Shown here piece by piece: positions 28,601 to 42,282 of a stretch of 64,000 nucleotides of DNA. The position numbers were made by a program, and so were the translations under genes. Every line of letters begins with the position of its first letter. Within the stretch, counting starts at the first letter, position 1. Origin of the DNA: Hymenolepis diminuta (lineage: Eukaryota; Platyhelminthes; Cestoda; Cyclophyllidea; Hymenolepididae); contig CAADRB010000002.1 in assembly GCA_900708905.1 (NCBI GenBank), positions 3,398,365 to 3,462,364 on the forward strand, given 5' to 3'. The notes beneath the pieces are model-generated. The model did no database searches, had not been told where the DNA came from, and saw only the letters and a program-made list of their open reading frames with translations.

Positions 28601-31388
28601 TAACTTTTGATGTGCTTCTACGGTCTGTTAAAACGGGGTGGAACAGATCCCCAAACACAGCCTCTTCTGCGCTTACCAAATAAGATATATTCAATTACTC
28701 TCCTGCCTTCTAACTTCTAGTAGATTGGGACAAAAATTTAGCGGTTCTGGGAAGGATTTAACCTTTCCAGGATTCATGAATGGTGGACATTCCAGTTAGA
28801 AGTTGGAAGCGATAATTGTGTTCCACCACATTGGCGACCCTGACCTAATGGCAACAACTTTTCTCCACTTCTCTCCTAAGTATTTTATCTTCTGCACTAG
28901 TGACCTTGTGAACAAGCAAATTTTCACTATATTCTCTCTACTGTCACCAAATTTACAAACGTACCGCAGGTCCAGGTTCACCAGCAGGCCCGTCAGTACC
29001 AGCAGGACCGGTAGGGCCTCGATTACCACGAGGACCGCGTGGACCGTCTTCACCACGTTGACCCTTTTGACCGATTTGACCAGACTGACCGGGTGGGCCT
29101 GGGGGACCAACTGGACCCTGAGGTCCTGGGAGACCAGGTCGTCCATCTTCACCAGGCTCACCACGGGGACCAATGGCGCCTTGGAAACCTGTTGGACCGA
29201 TCTGACCGACTGCACCCATTGGACCTTGGGGACCAGAGGGACCCATAGGACCAGGAGATCCCTATTAAAAAATAAAAAAATAAGAAAAATCATTATTGAT
29301 GCAAGTTTGCTAATTATGATAACTTATTAACAATATATAAAAAGTTAGTATTTTATTCTTTTAAGCTGGTAATTGAAATATTATATATAAATAAATAAAT
29401 AAATTATCGATAATATATGTAAAGCATCTTCGAGAAACACCGTATGATGAATCAAATTTACCTATTGGTTTCTTGATTGGATGGGTCAATCATTAGTAAG
29501 GGGCTTGTCTGTCACGTCAGATGACGCAATTTCGATGCCTATCAGTGCAAACCTAATTATTGGAATTTTCATAAATGCTATTCAGCGGACAAGGGTTGAT
29601 CGAATGCTCATTTATCGATCGATATAGTTGTGGAATGTCTTTTTTCTTGTTAGAATGCTGGTATCCTGTCATCGATGATTTAACAATCATTCATGTCTGT
29701 TGTAGATTCAAAATCTGACACGGGGATCTCTGAGGGGTTCCCAATACATTTTCCATAGAAGTGTACAGTACATTCATCTAAGGATCCTAGAATTACTAGA
29801 AATATTTTCCTATTATTATTGAATGCTTACGTAAAATTCTGATAGGAAATCGAATCGAATATTTTTGGTGTATTCAAGCGAAGCTCATAAGCTTCATCCC
29901 TGTCGAGGTGGATATAAAGTTCAAACATATGGATGGACAACATTCGCTGGGAGGTGTTAGATAAACATTAATAATCTTTATCCAAGGAAAAGTAATCTAG
30001 CAATTTATTATTATCTATTTATAAAATTTGCATATTTGTTAAAATATGCTAAATTGCGGGGTAGCTGCCTTGTATAATTTTGGAGTAAAGCCCAACATTA
30101 AGGTAATCACGTGTTATTATTGATTTCTAACATTTGTGTATCATTTGGGTGCTAATTAGGTCATAACAGAAAGTTCCAACGGTGATTTAAAATAGCCAAA
30201 CACACTAAAAGACATTAGAATGTGAATTTCTTCAACAGAAACTTCAATTGACTTGGAAATCAGCGGCATACGCTAGATTTCCCCATTTCCTTTCGGTAGG
30301 TCAGTTTTAATTATAACTGGTCTCATTTAAAATCATTAAAATCAAGGTCAGAAACTTACAGCCATGCCATCTAATCCAGCCTCACCCTTTTCACCAGGGG
30401 GGCCCTGATAACCTTGACGACCTTGAGGACCAGTGGCGCCAGCCTCACCAGGAAGTCCAGGAAGACCTTGAGGACCTGGGGGGCCAGCGATGCCAGGTAG
30501 ACCATCACGACCATTTCTTCCGTTGGGACCAGAAGGACCCTGCGGACCCGTTTCACCAGGAGCTCCATCAGGGCCTGGAGGTCCTGCTGGACCGGGAGGA
30601 CCGGGTGGTCCAATTGCACCCTCTGGACCTACTGGTCCGGGGTCACCAGGCGGACCCTGGGGGCCCATAGCTGCTGTTGGACTTGTTATTTGTCCTAAAA
30701 GAGGCGGTCAAAATAAGTCTCAAATAAGCACTACTTCCACCTGCACGATAGAGGACAAAAAGTTTGTTGGCGTTCTACGCTTCGTGGCCTAAGTGAGGGG
30801 GAGGAGGAGGTATAGAAATTGAAAAAGAAAGAGGTTGGAGCGCCAAGTAACCGCAAATGTGGAATAAAGATTGTCGATTTGCTAGTATCCTTTTAGAGAG
30901 CAATACCAATATAAGAATAAGTTGAAATTGAAGGATCAGTAAAGTTTAACAAAAAGGAAAGAATGATCGTTTGAAGCAAAAAATTTTTGTCGGAATATCG
31001 TGATTTAAACCGAGATATGGAGATGAGAATAAATGATTTAGGTGAGCTGGGCTATAGGGATATGATCCAGAGAAATTCTACTCGTCATTAAATTTTAAAT
31101 GCAAAGCAAGAATATAATAATTTTGTTAAGTTTTTATTCATCAGAATAGACTGGCTTGGGGAAGGATACAGAGATGAAAACAAGGAAATGGTATAAGCCT
31201 CAACTGTAGGATAAAAATCGGATAATATGGCATATGACCACATTTTAGGTCATAAGTTGAGAGATCGGGAATAGGAAACAGGGATATGAAGAGTGGGAAG
31301 ACTTACCAAGAGTCGTAAAAACGAAGGAAGAGATAAGGAGAAGGCTAAGAATCCCATATTTGTTGAGAGGAACTTGCCGATTCCCCAT
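22609..31388 (-). CDS. Fibrillar collagen alpha chain, lacking an N-propeptide
   Basis: Extracellular matrix fibril-forming collagen. Ten exons, in gene order: 31307-31388, 30360-30694, 28965-29261, 27401-28012, 26116-26529, 25275-25382, 23704-25189, 23451-23626, 23180-23377, 22609-22734. They sum to 3834 nt, 1277 residues, one frame. Exon 1 encodes a signal peptide (hydrophobic [12 protein letters not shown]). After only QITSPTAAM the Gly-X-Y helix begins near residue 38 and runs about 1016 residues, the fibrillar length. It has one break, RELIPTP, at about 25115-25135. A COLFI C-propeptide of about 224 residues follows, including [18 protein letters not shown] and ending [11 protein letters not shown]. 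Six cysteines remain of the usual eight: those in the C2 and C3 positions are absent. Helix exons are multiples of 9 nt and much longer than the vertebrate 54-nt unit, implying intron loss. Introns are up to about 1.1 kb. I saw no VWC or TSPN module; an alternative 5' exon cannot be excluded. Confidence 0.95.
29387..29405 (+). repeat. Short (AAAT)n microsatellite
   Basis: About four AAAT units in an AT-rich part of the 1.1 kb collagen intron (29262-30359). No other feature was seen in that intron. Confidence 0.7.
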
Positions 31389-33032
31389 TTCACCACGGAA
31401 GGCGAGCATTGTGCCACCACAAACTCACAAAGACACGCCAAGTGGGAAGTGCACTGCTGCAGTGGGCTTCTGCGTCTTCCCTCTCGGTATGCTTCTGCGA
31501 CGATGCGGTTTCTTCTCACCGCATCCACTACAGCGGGCCACCCTGCCCACGCTCTCTCCTATGGTTACATGGCCGCACAGTCAATCTGATCGATTCTCAG
31601 GCACACTGTTCAGCGTACTGCAAACGTACGCGTGCCGTGCGTACGTGCCACCAATTCAACCTAATAATCTACGGCCTAATTGGTCAGCCGGCCTCAGCCG
31701 TTTAACCATTCAGGTTGATGTGAGTGCTAAATAAGTAGGACATCGAGACCGACCTGGTTTTCTATGGTGGTTGTAATGTTTGGGGAAAGAAACAAATCAG
31801 CATAACTTCTTTTGATGTGTGGATCTAGATTACAATGTAGGCACAACCTTAGTTTGGTTATTCATAATATATTGTTTTTATCTACTCAATTTTACAGCAA
31901 TTATTCTAAATTTAACTGCCTAGTTTTAAAAATACCAAACGGAAACCATGTTCGGTAGAAATATTATAATAAAACTAGTCACCCTAGTGTTTTCTAACAA
32001 AATTTCCATGTCGATATTTTTCCAGGATAACATTTTTGCAATACCGCTTTTCAACATAAGTGCCTATTGATATTTTCACTCCAGAATCATTAAAATTAGA
32101 CGTTAAAATAAATTCTCTTCAAGCAAAAAATATCATCCTTCTAAATCTGTAACAAAAAGCGTGTTTTATTTTTGTTGTTGATATTTGTTCTGGCATTTAC
32201 GTAATTGGGGTCTGAGGTCTTCTCTTATTGGATAGCATTTTACGAATCTGACCAATCAGGAAAAGGGTGTGAAATTAGGAGAAAGACAAGAATAAATTTT
32301 CCGAAATCTAGTCAGACTTAAGTATTAGGGTACCGCAGTTGTAGAAGAGACTAAACAGGTATTCTAGTAACGTGATTTGTCAAGAAAGCCTGACAGTGTA
32401 TTTTTACCCTTACCTATCAAATGATTTTACATCTGAGATGTATGTTCACAATACACAGCCCGCTTTCTGTATTAATTTGCTCTTCCCTTTTTAACTTCTC
32501 AAATAACTCCTTGCTGACCCACCTTTAGCCAGCGATGATGACCATACTAAGCACTAAAGCCACGTGATCAATGCAGTATCAATACCATGTTACCAAAACT
32601 GAATTAACTAGTGTGTGATGATCAATAAATGAAGGAGGAAGTTGATTGGCTAAAATAGGTCCTCTTATGCCATGTTAAAACTCGTTCGGATTCCTATGCG
32701 GACAAAATTTCCTAATAAAGACGGAAATAAAATAATTTAATATTTGTAATTAGGCATGGTTTTCCCAGTTATACATACATTTCACAATTTAAATCATTTA
32801 GTTCTCATAAAAAATAGGTGTACCAAGTCCCAGTCATCCGCTCTATATTCAAATTATTTTTACTAGAATGATACCGAATATCACAACTTTCTTAAAAAAA
32901 TGAGTGAGACTGTCTGAGTGGTGACAGAAATTCTTTAAAAGACAAACATGGTAGGAAGTCGGTAAATTAGTCTATTGTTTCTGGTTGACCCAATTAAGTG
33001 AAATTAAGAAAATTTGGACTATGTAAAATTAG
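31389..33032. other. Collagen upstream region, no gene seen
   Basis: The first 300 bp (about 31380-31700) are noticeably richer in G+C than the surroundings and form overlapping open frames on the plus strand. This is probably the collagen promoter and 5' leader rather than coding sequence. The remainder is AT-rich with nothing recognisable. Confidence 0.4.
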
Positions 33033-33245
33033 GGTGTGTCGGTGGTGCTTTTGCCGACGTACATGACTGTCTTGTCAGAAGTTACGGGCTCAATTCCCAT
33101 TGGTGTCCTTTCAGTGAGTGGAGTGGCTACCTGCACTAGTTAGGTCTGGCTAGTATAAGGGGTGACAGAATTCAATTTCTTCACGAGGTAGGCTCCATAA
33201 TGCCACTCTCTACTCAAGATGAGCGTTGGAAAAAGGTTTACTTAT
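33033..33245 (+). mobile_element. tRNA-derived SINE, copy A
   Basis: The segment begins with an A-box-like GTCGGTGGTGCTTTTGCCGA, then has a B-box-like ACGGGCTCAATTCCC. It continues with the family body (GGTCTGGCTAGTATAAGGGGTGACAGAA) and AAGATGAGCGTTGGAAAAAGG. The same order of blocks recurs at 33850-33990 (minus), 44773-45010 (plus), 62110-62325 (minus) and 63625-63800 (minus). Confidence 0.7.
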
Positions 33246-33849
33246 TGGGCTTGGGAATTATTAATGTAAAAGTAAACACGTAACTAAGACAAAGAAAAAA
33301 ATGATCTCCTTCTTTATATAATCTAAAGCAACCGTTGTTGTTTATCCAAACATCCATCCCCCGTGTCTACTCAATCGCCATCCACATGTATTTACTGAAT
33401 TATTGGCATAAAAAATCAAACATATATTGCCCTTCGAAGACAAGTGCTATACAACTCTCATTTCGAGCACGAGAAAAGATACCTCTGATCACATTCTACT
33501 ATCTTTTTATTAACCAATTCCATTGGTCTTTCTGATTACAGCCATCAGCCTTATCACATCTGACTTCGCATACGTCTCCATTGCGCATGCCATGACACAA
33601 TTACGTTTCAATTGCCATCCCATTTATAGGTTACAAGTGGTATGGGTCAGAGAAATAGAATTCTTGGTGAACATTAAAGAACATTCTATTATTGTATTAT
33701 TAAATACTGCTATTACATATCTAAATCAGACCGTCATATTAATTAACATATTTACTGACATTTCAAGATTACTCCACAGTTTCGAACTATTTCTATTCCA
33801 ACAGATTGTGATGGACATTTCACGATCGAGGCAGAGAGGTAACATCATG
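33246..33849. other. Stretch between two SINE copies, no gene supported
   Basis: An open frame at 33523-33867 is hydrophobic and runs into the neighbouring SINE copy. It has no recognisable relatives or splice signals, so it is not called a gene. Confidence 0.4.
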
Positions 33850-33990
33850 GCGATGTCACCTTTATAATCCAGATTTAGCCAGCGCGGCTGACCATTCCTC
33901 CCATTCCGATTAACACCGAACTCGTGACCTCTGACTTCGAGACGGACTTTTTAATCTTTGTGCCATCAGCAAATGTAAGCTCAATCTATT
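33850..33990 (-). mobile_element. tRNA-derived SINE, copy E (truncated)
   Basis: Read on the minus strand it contains GCACAAAGATTAAAAAGTCC, then CAGAGGTCACGAGTTCGGTG (B-box region), then GGTCAGCCGCGCTGGCTAAA. This is the same order as in the copies at 44773 and 63625. The 3' part appears truncated. Confidence 0.6.
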
Positions 33991-36900
33991 CCATTTCACG
34001 GGTAGTTCTAGCAATTTGAGTGCCTTAATAAAACAGGAGGAGGAGGAGGTGGTGGACCAGAGAATTTTAATCGAAAGAATTGAGGTATGACCTAGCCACA
34101 TGATGGGATAGGTGGTTCAGATGGAAATTCTGTTGGAGTTTCATGAAATTTTCAAGAAAAAACTCCTTTTTTAATATGAGGAAATTCGAGAAAATTCGAT
34201 TTTTAACCGAATTTTAATTATAGTACATGTGGTATTACTGATTTTTGTAATTCCAGAAATGTTTTAATGAGAGTGTTGTTAATCTATTGCATAGAGTGTA
34301 GGAAGAAGGGGACAAATTAGGTCCTCTCAGATAAGTTATTCGCACATTCAGTTATCATTTCCATAGTTAACGTTTTCTTGATGCAAATCAGACTAATTTG
34401 AAACGATAGTACACAATACAGTTTAATAGTGTTCATGATATGCTTATATCCGCTTGGTATTACGAAAAAATTGATAGTTATGTCTTGAGATTAAATAATA
34501 AAGCTCTTCTTATATTAGCACAAAGTGTTTCAATAGTGGAAAGTATACTTCAGTCGTTTTTAGGAACTTTTTGGTAAATGAAAGTGATTTTCCTTCATGA
34601 AATAACCTAAGTGATAATGCACGATATTTTTGAATTAGTTGAAAGATGAATGAATTTCAAACTAACTTAGAAAACCAACAACTTTCGCAGTCCACTATAC
34701 GGCTCCGAAATATTGTTTCAGAGCTTTGTCTGAACTGAAACTTTCATCCTTGAATGAAATTTATTATTACCGATCAACAAAAATGACTAGTCTCTCAAGC
34801 ATAGAGACTCAAGGATGTCAAAAACGAAAAAGAATAAAAAATTGATTTCATAGGATAAACTCTCTTAGAATTGTACTTTCAGTGACGAAAAATGGCTAAG
34901 GCTACAATTAATGCCAAATGGTACAATGACTGCCAGGGATTGCTTGTTACTAGCCACATAAGTTAGTACTGGTAAAGAGGACGTGTATTAGAGCGGTGCC
35001 CTAATACTCTCTTTCTAAATGATGTCGATTTCCGGAAAAGTGATTGAATGGGACGAGAAGACCAATCCTAATTCTAACGCGTTGACCTTCCTGTCTTAAC
35101 GATATATCATTTCCCATTTTGATAAATTTGAGCATTTGATAGTGGTGGTAGAGTATGACTCGGCACACTGGAGTATAGGTTTTGTTCCCGACAGAGGTGG
35201 TCATCAAATCAAAATTGATATTAATATAGATATAATTACAGCCGTGGATTGAACGGAGTTAAGCGCTGAAATTGATCTCTCTGTGCATTGCCATCGGCAA
35301 CTAGCCCAAGTGCGTTAAACAAATATTTCTTTTACAATATCCTCATTAATATCCTACTTTGTTTATAATTATAACGGTCCAGAAGAAAATTTGAAAGACT
35401 CTCAGAATATGAAATAGGCTTTTAATTACATTTTAATGCTTTTTCAATTATTGGTCTGCCCTACAGATTTAAAAACCATCGATACACATCTAGTGATTAA
35501 AAACATAGATTAAACTTTGTTGGGATTTTCACATTAAAGAACTGTACAGTAGCTGCTCAAGACCGTAATTGAAAAATGTTTTCTTTCTACTAGATTATGC
35601 TAAATATACCTATGAATATTTATTAATAAATCATTGATGAAATAATAAATTTACCACTTTTTCCATTTGAATCATATTATAATCGGGAATACCATTTATT
35701 AAATGAGGCAAGATACAACCGAAATATCACCATGGCTAAAGTAGAAGGATAACGGAGATGGCCAAATTGCTGTAACCTCTGGACAATCTACCAATTCAAC
35801 TATGAATATTTGTAGTGATGAAGGTTAAATCCACCGAATCAATAACAAATTCATTTTTTCGTATCGAACCTGTCATCAATCATAAAAAGAGAACAGTATA
35901 AAGACCACCAGCACTCCGCTTCACTCCGAGGCTAATCAGGTATAAGAGGCAAATATAGAAGACCGCCTAGATGAACCAGAACGATTTATGCCTATGACCT
36001 CACTCACGGATCAGAATGGCTGTATTATTTTACTGCCTAATCATTGTATGAGTACTTCCACGGAAGAAGAGCCAATCAACGTCTAAAGTTGTGCGGATAC
36101 TATCCAGAAGCCCAAGTGCGGAACTAGCGATGCACAAGCTGGGTGGAATATCTGATATACTCGTACTCCATTCTCTCCCACTACTTATGTCCGGACACTG
36201 GCATCAAATTACATTTTGTACCATTTTCCCTATTAAACTTCTATTCTACCCGGGCAACTTGCACAGGGATTCTGGGGGCTTGACCTATGTTTACCGGCGT
36301 TCTAGCCCCTTCGCCGTTCTTCGGCTAATTTGTAGTGCTTCCTAGTTTAGATATTAAAACAAGAAAGGTGTATATATTGAAAGATCAGTGAAAGGGCAAA
36401 ACATGAACTTGTGTCAAACCATTTATTTTTAATTATGTTGCGTCTGAAATCTTAAGTAGGTTAAAAATATGGTAACGGGAGTAGAGTGAAGGCTTTCGTT
36501 ATTATTTTAAAGGTCGTAATGAAGCGTCAAAGCCCGTATCATTCAAAATCAGCTTGAACCTAAAGAGAAGAATAGTTCCTTATGGCGGTAATTTAAGGCC
36601 ATAATCTCCGTCTCTTCCATCTGATGGAAATGGTTGTACTAAAGATATGCGTTTGACAGGAAGATGTATTGCTTTCAGTATAACTTTACTGAGCGGAATG
36701 TGGAGCGAAATGTGGTCTTGAAACTGGAGATTTCTATACAGCCAAATTTCTTTATCCTTAAAAATTTCATGGCTTGAGATATTTTAGTATTTCTGTTGAT
36801 TAGAGCTTGGGTTTGAAGGTGATTTGGAGATGACTGCACTAGATATTATTGTCAAAAAGTGGAGGTTAACATTTGAAAGCACTTTCGTAATCCGGCGTTT

Positions 36901-39408
36901 CGAAAGCGAGTTTAAGTTTGACTGATCGCAGAAAAATGCGCATGCTGGAAATTAATTAAATTTAAAAGATTGAGCAATGGGACCACTCCCTTCTTAAGAG
37001 TGACAAAACAATTAGTTGATATAAGTTAAGGTCATATTGCATTTTCTTGTCTCCAAAATAGATTATTTCTCTTCAAAAAATCTAAAGCGATTGGTGAGCC
37101 ATTGCAATGAATGACAATCTAATGATTAACTTTTCACCATTCTGTAATATAGAGAGTACAATAATATAATGATATAACTGTATTTATAGACATATTTATA
37201 TATAATATATTTATATATGGTTTTCTGAATTCATTATTTGTATTTAAAGCTAGTGTTTGTTGACTATTTATATGTGAATGTAACACCTTTGCTGACCGCC
37301 AGATTTCGATTGATATCAAATGAATATTGGTATTTGTATTACAGTTCATACTGAGTGAACTCTAGTGAGCTCTGCGATGTTAAAATAACGTTAGCTCTAA
37401 TCTTCTGCCAGTACCTTAACTATCAGAAGAAAAATGTATCTGCAGTAGATGGCTAACCATCTAAGTTAATCAAATGATTAATAAGTTCTGGATGCCGGAA
37501 CTAGGAACTCACTTAAGATAGAAAGAAAAAATCATGACATTTGAACAATGCAACATTATAGCATGAAGCCGTGGAATATGTGTAAGAAGTAAAAAGTATA
37601 TAACCTTAACCCAAGGATCAACGTTTCAGAATTCTTTTGATGGCCTGACTTTATTTCTATTTATGTTTGTTGCCCCCTCATTAGCCCTTACGAAATGGCT
37701 TTATTGTTTCCTGTGTTCAGATGCCTTTCCACGATTAGAAATTGGAAATCATCATCATCAGTTTGCGGGTGCACACCGCTCCTGACAGCTTAACAGTTAC
37801 TTGGATGAAAAACTGATATCAGTCTGGTGGTATTTTGATCTTCAACATCAAAACACGTGAAAATGACTTATATTCCAATCAAATATAGTCTTAGTTAACA
37901 ATTTGTATTGAAGTAACTGCTCCCCTCTTTATCTCCCTTTCCGGATCTGGGTCTGAATCAATTGTAGCTTAGTGATATTCAATGACACATGGATCATACT
38001 GGCAGAAACAAGACATCCTAACGTTATAACAGGGGAGAATGAGTCTTACATTATAAAAATTATACAACTTGATACTACGAAACTCTTCTTATGGGGTAAT
38101 CCTCACATTTCCAGCAAGACTTCGGCAGATATGAATGGCTCAAATAGAAAAATAGGCTGTTTAAGCTTACGTTTTTATTTTGAAAATATAGGACGAAAGT
38201 GCTTTTTTGTAAACGACTTGATAAGTTTAGTCTAGTACAATATTTTGTACTCCAGTTTACTTTATAATCTCAGATAGGTGGAAAACTTAATGAGACGGTA
38301 ATATTGAAATAAAACTAAATACCTCAGAATAAACAAATCAAAAGAATATATGAGGGTAATGCTCGCAAGAATGACAGCAACGGCCGCGCAAATTAAGATG
38401 ACAGTCGAATAAAACTGATGAGTGACGCATGAGGAATAAAGGCTGGCACATGATGAATAGAAACCCTGCCAAAACTGGTTTCACCACAGCACCCTGCTAT
38501 TTTTCCTATTTATAATTGGCGTTCTAGTTTTATTTATTTACATTTTAATTCTCATTTTTTCAATTTCATTTCTCGGAAGCCTGATGTGACAAATCTGTAG
38601 CATTTAAAATTATCTTCTAATCTTTCACTCATACTAACGAAGCCACCTTCGATCACACTTTTTACATCATGCCTTACGGATTTAGATTTAATAGGGAGAG
38701 AATGCGACTCAAAAACGAGGCAAAATTCCCCAGATTCTCTTTTCGTTTTAGTTACTGTATCTGCGACTCGTATTTCTTGTATTAAAAGCATATTGGGAAA
38801 GCCGGGAAAAAGCGATTACGTATTGCATGAGTCGAACAAACTAATGATCGATAGGCACGCGGAGAAAATGTAAAATGACTAAGCTAATAAGTACAGCTTT
38901 CGATGAGTAAAGAGAATAATTCTAGTTGCAATAAAAAATTACATCTCCTCTTAGTTTTGAAATCCTTGCTGGCATCAAGACTCCAAATCTCTACAGCTTT
39001 AAAAACGGAAGTGGCGTCGCAAATCTAAGATGCTAGTTAGGTTAAAGCGACGAACGCCGATTTCAGTATTCTCAAGATTTTGAAGGGATAAACTAACTGA
39101 CCAACAAGTACTGAATTCGTTCAACAATTAAGATATAGAGGACTGATTTAATTATTCTATTCATTTACTTGGACGATTTCAAATATTACCCACAAATAAA
39201 ACAAAAACGTCAGTTAAAAATAAAATAACAATAGCCATTAGTGGTTATAATAATAACAACAGTCAAGTCGAACCTATGAAGTACAGAAGGCGCGAGAATG
39301 CCGTTAGCACGGTTTTATTCGATTTTAAAGGTAACAATAAAGAGGGTAGATAAGAGAAAGAGGAAATGACAGTTGGTAGAATACAAGAAAGCCATACAAA
39401 TTGTTGCT
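33991..39408. other. Gene-poor stretch, nothing recognised
   Basis: About 5.4 kb of AT-rich sequence. Open frames at 36091-36345, 37972-38235 and 38552-38791 are short, lack splice context and resemble nothing I know. An AT-only zone occurs around 37150-37220. A polyadenylation hexamer for PSMC3 lies at 39314-39319 on the minus strand. Confidence 0.45.
39314..39319 (-). promoter_or_regulatory. Polyadenylation signal AATAAA for PSMC3
   Basis: On the minus strand a canonical hexamer lies 90 nt after the PSMC3 stop codon, a typical 3' UTR length for a compact housekeeping gene. Confidence 0.5.
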
Positions 39409-41358
<1,950 letters not shown>

Positions 41359-42282
41359 TCTTGCAATTAAATGCTATTAGTCTAAACGAGAAATACGACC
41401 TTGAAATTTTTTTATAATCCGGAATATTCCTAAAACGTGCGTGCCTAAAATTTACAAATATTTTCAATGCACGCTTATGCTTAACAGTTTTGACATTAAA
41501 GGTAACATATGAGAAAAGGCAAGTGGAACTGAATATATTTTTATCGAAATTTTAATGCTCTATTCCTATTGGTGGAAAAGATTCTTCAGTCTAGTCACGC
41601 AATTGCCTAATCAAGGAAGTCAAAATATGAACTGATTTTTTAGATATTTTAAACTGTAATTCGTTTAAAAACCATTTAATCAAATTTCAGTTTTATTATA
41701 ATCCTTTAAATTTAAATTAGAAAAAAAATTATTTCGGTATTTTTTTAATAATCTGAAGCCTAAGAGCTTATCAACATATCTGATTTTCAAATTGCTTTTC
41801 GGCTCCCATCAACTAGGGCCACACCATTAAAAGCCGTCTCCTGTCCATCAATTTATTTGGTCTCTTAAATTTGGAAATTAGACTTCAGTATTTGATTTAG
41901 CCTTCGGTTTATAAGCAATAGGTGTCTAATGCTACGGAGGCAGTACCTGGATAACAGCCCTTCTGCAAAAATGTTGATCGCTGTTATCCCCTCAATATAA
42001 TCAAAATTGTGTTTAAATGTAAAACCAAAGGATATTTAAACCTCTATTTTACTAAGCCAACAGTTCTTATCTAGATAGTTCCTTAAAGTTCAGTTAGTGT
42101 CTTACACATCACTTTTCATATGCGAATCAGCGTCTTGGCAATGGTTTGTTTGTTAGTCCGATAATCTACTTGCAATATCAAACGTCACACAAAATTTTAT
42201 TAACTGAAAGGGTAGATCAACAGTTCTGTTCTAATAACACAATTAGAGAAAATAATAACTTAAAAATGTCTCCAACAAGCCA
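41359..42282. other. Intergenic between PSMC3 and EPG5
   Basis: AT-rich, no exon seen. It holds the PSMC3 promoter and the EPG5 3' UTR; AATAAA on the minus strand at 42196-42201, 82 nt after the EPG5 stop, is the likely polyadenylation signal. Confidence 0.55.
42196..42201 (-). promoter_or_regulatory. Polyadenylation signal AATAAA for EPG5
   Basis: Canonical hexamer on the minus strand, 82 nt downstream of the EPG5 stop codon at 42283-42285. Confidence 0.55.

Noticed and set aside
31250..31528. Alternative minus-strand frame at the collagen 5' end giving a different hydrophobic start ([10 protein letters not shown]...)
   Set aside because: Its donor leaves phase 0, which makes the next collagen exon stop at once; the frame starting at 31388 leaves phase 1 and joins correctly.
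33523..33867. 114-codon hydrophobic open frame
   Set aside because: It is AT-rich, ends in a SINE copy and has no splice context or recognisable motif.
38412..38450. Possible hammerhead ribozyme core (CTGATGAG)
   Set aside because: The conserved GAAA and a stem II of proper pairing are absent (GGAATAAA instead), so the catalytic core is incomplete.
38552..38791. 79-codon minus-strand open frame
   Set aside because: The composition is protein-like, but I found no flanking splice sites, no neighbouring exons and no known family.
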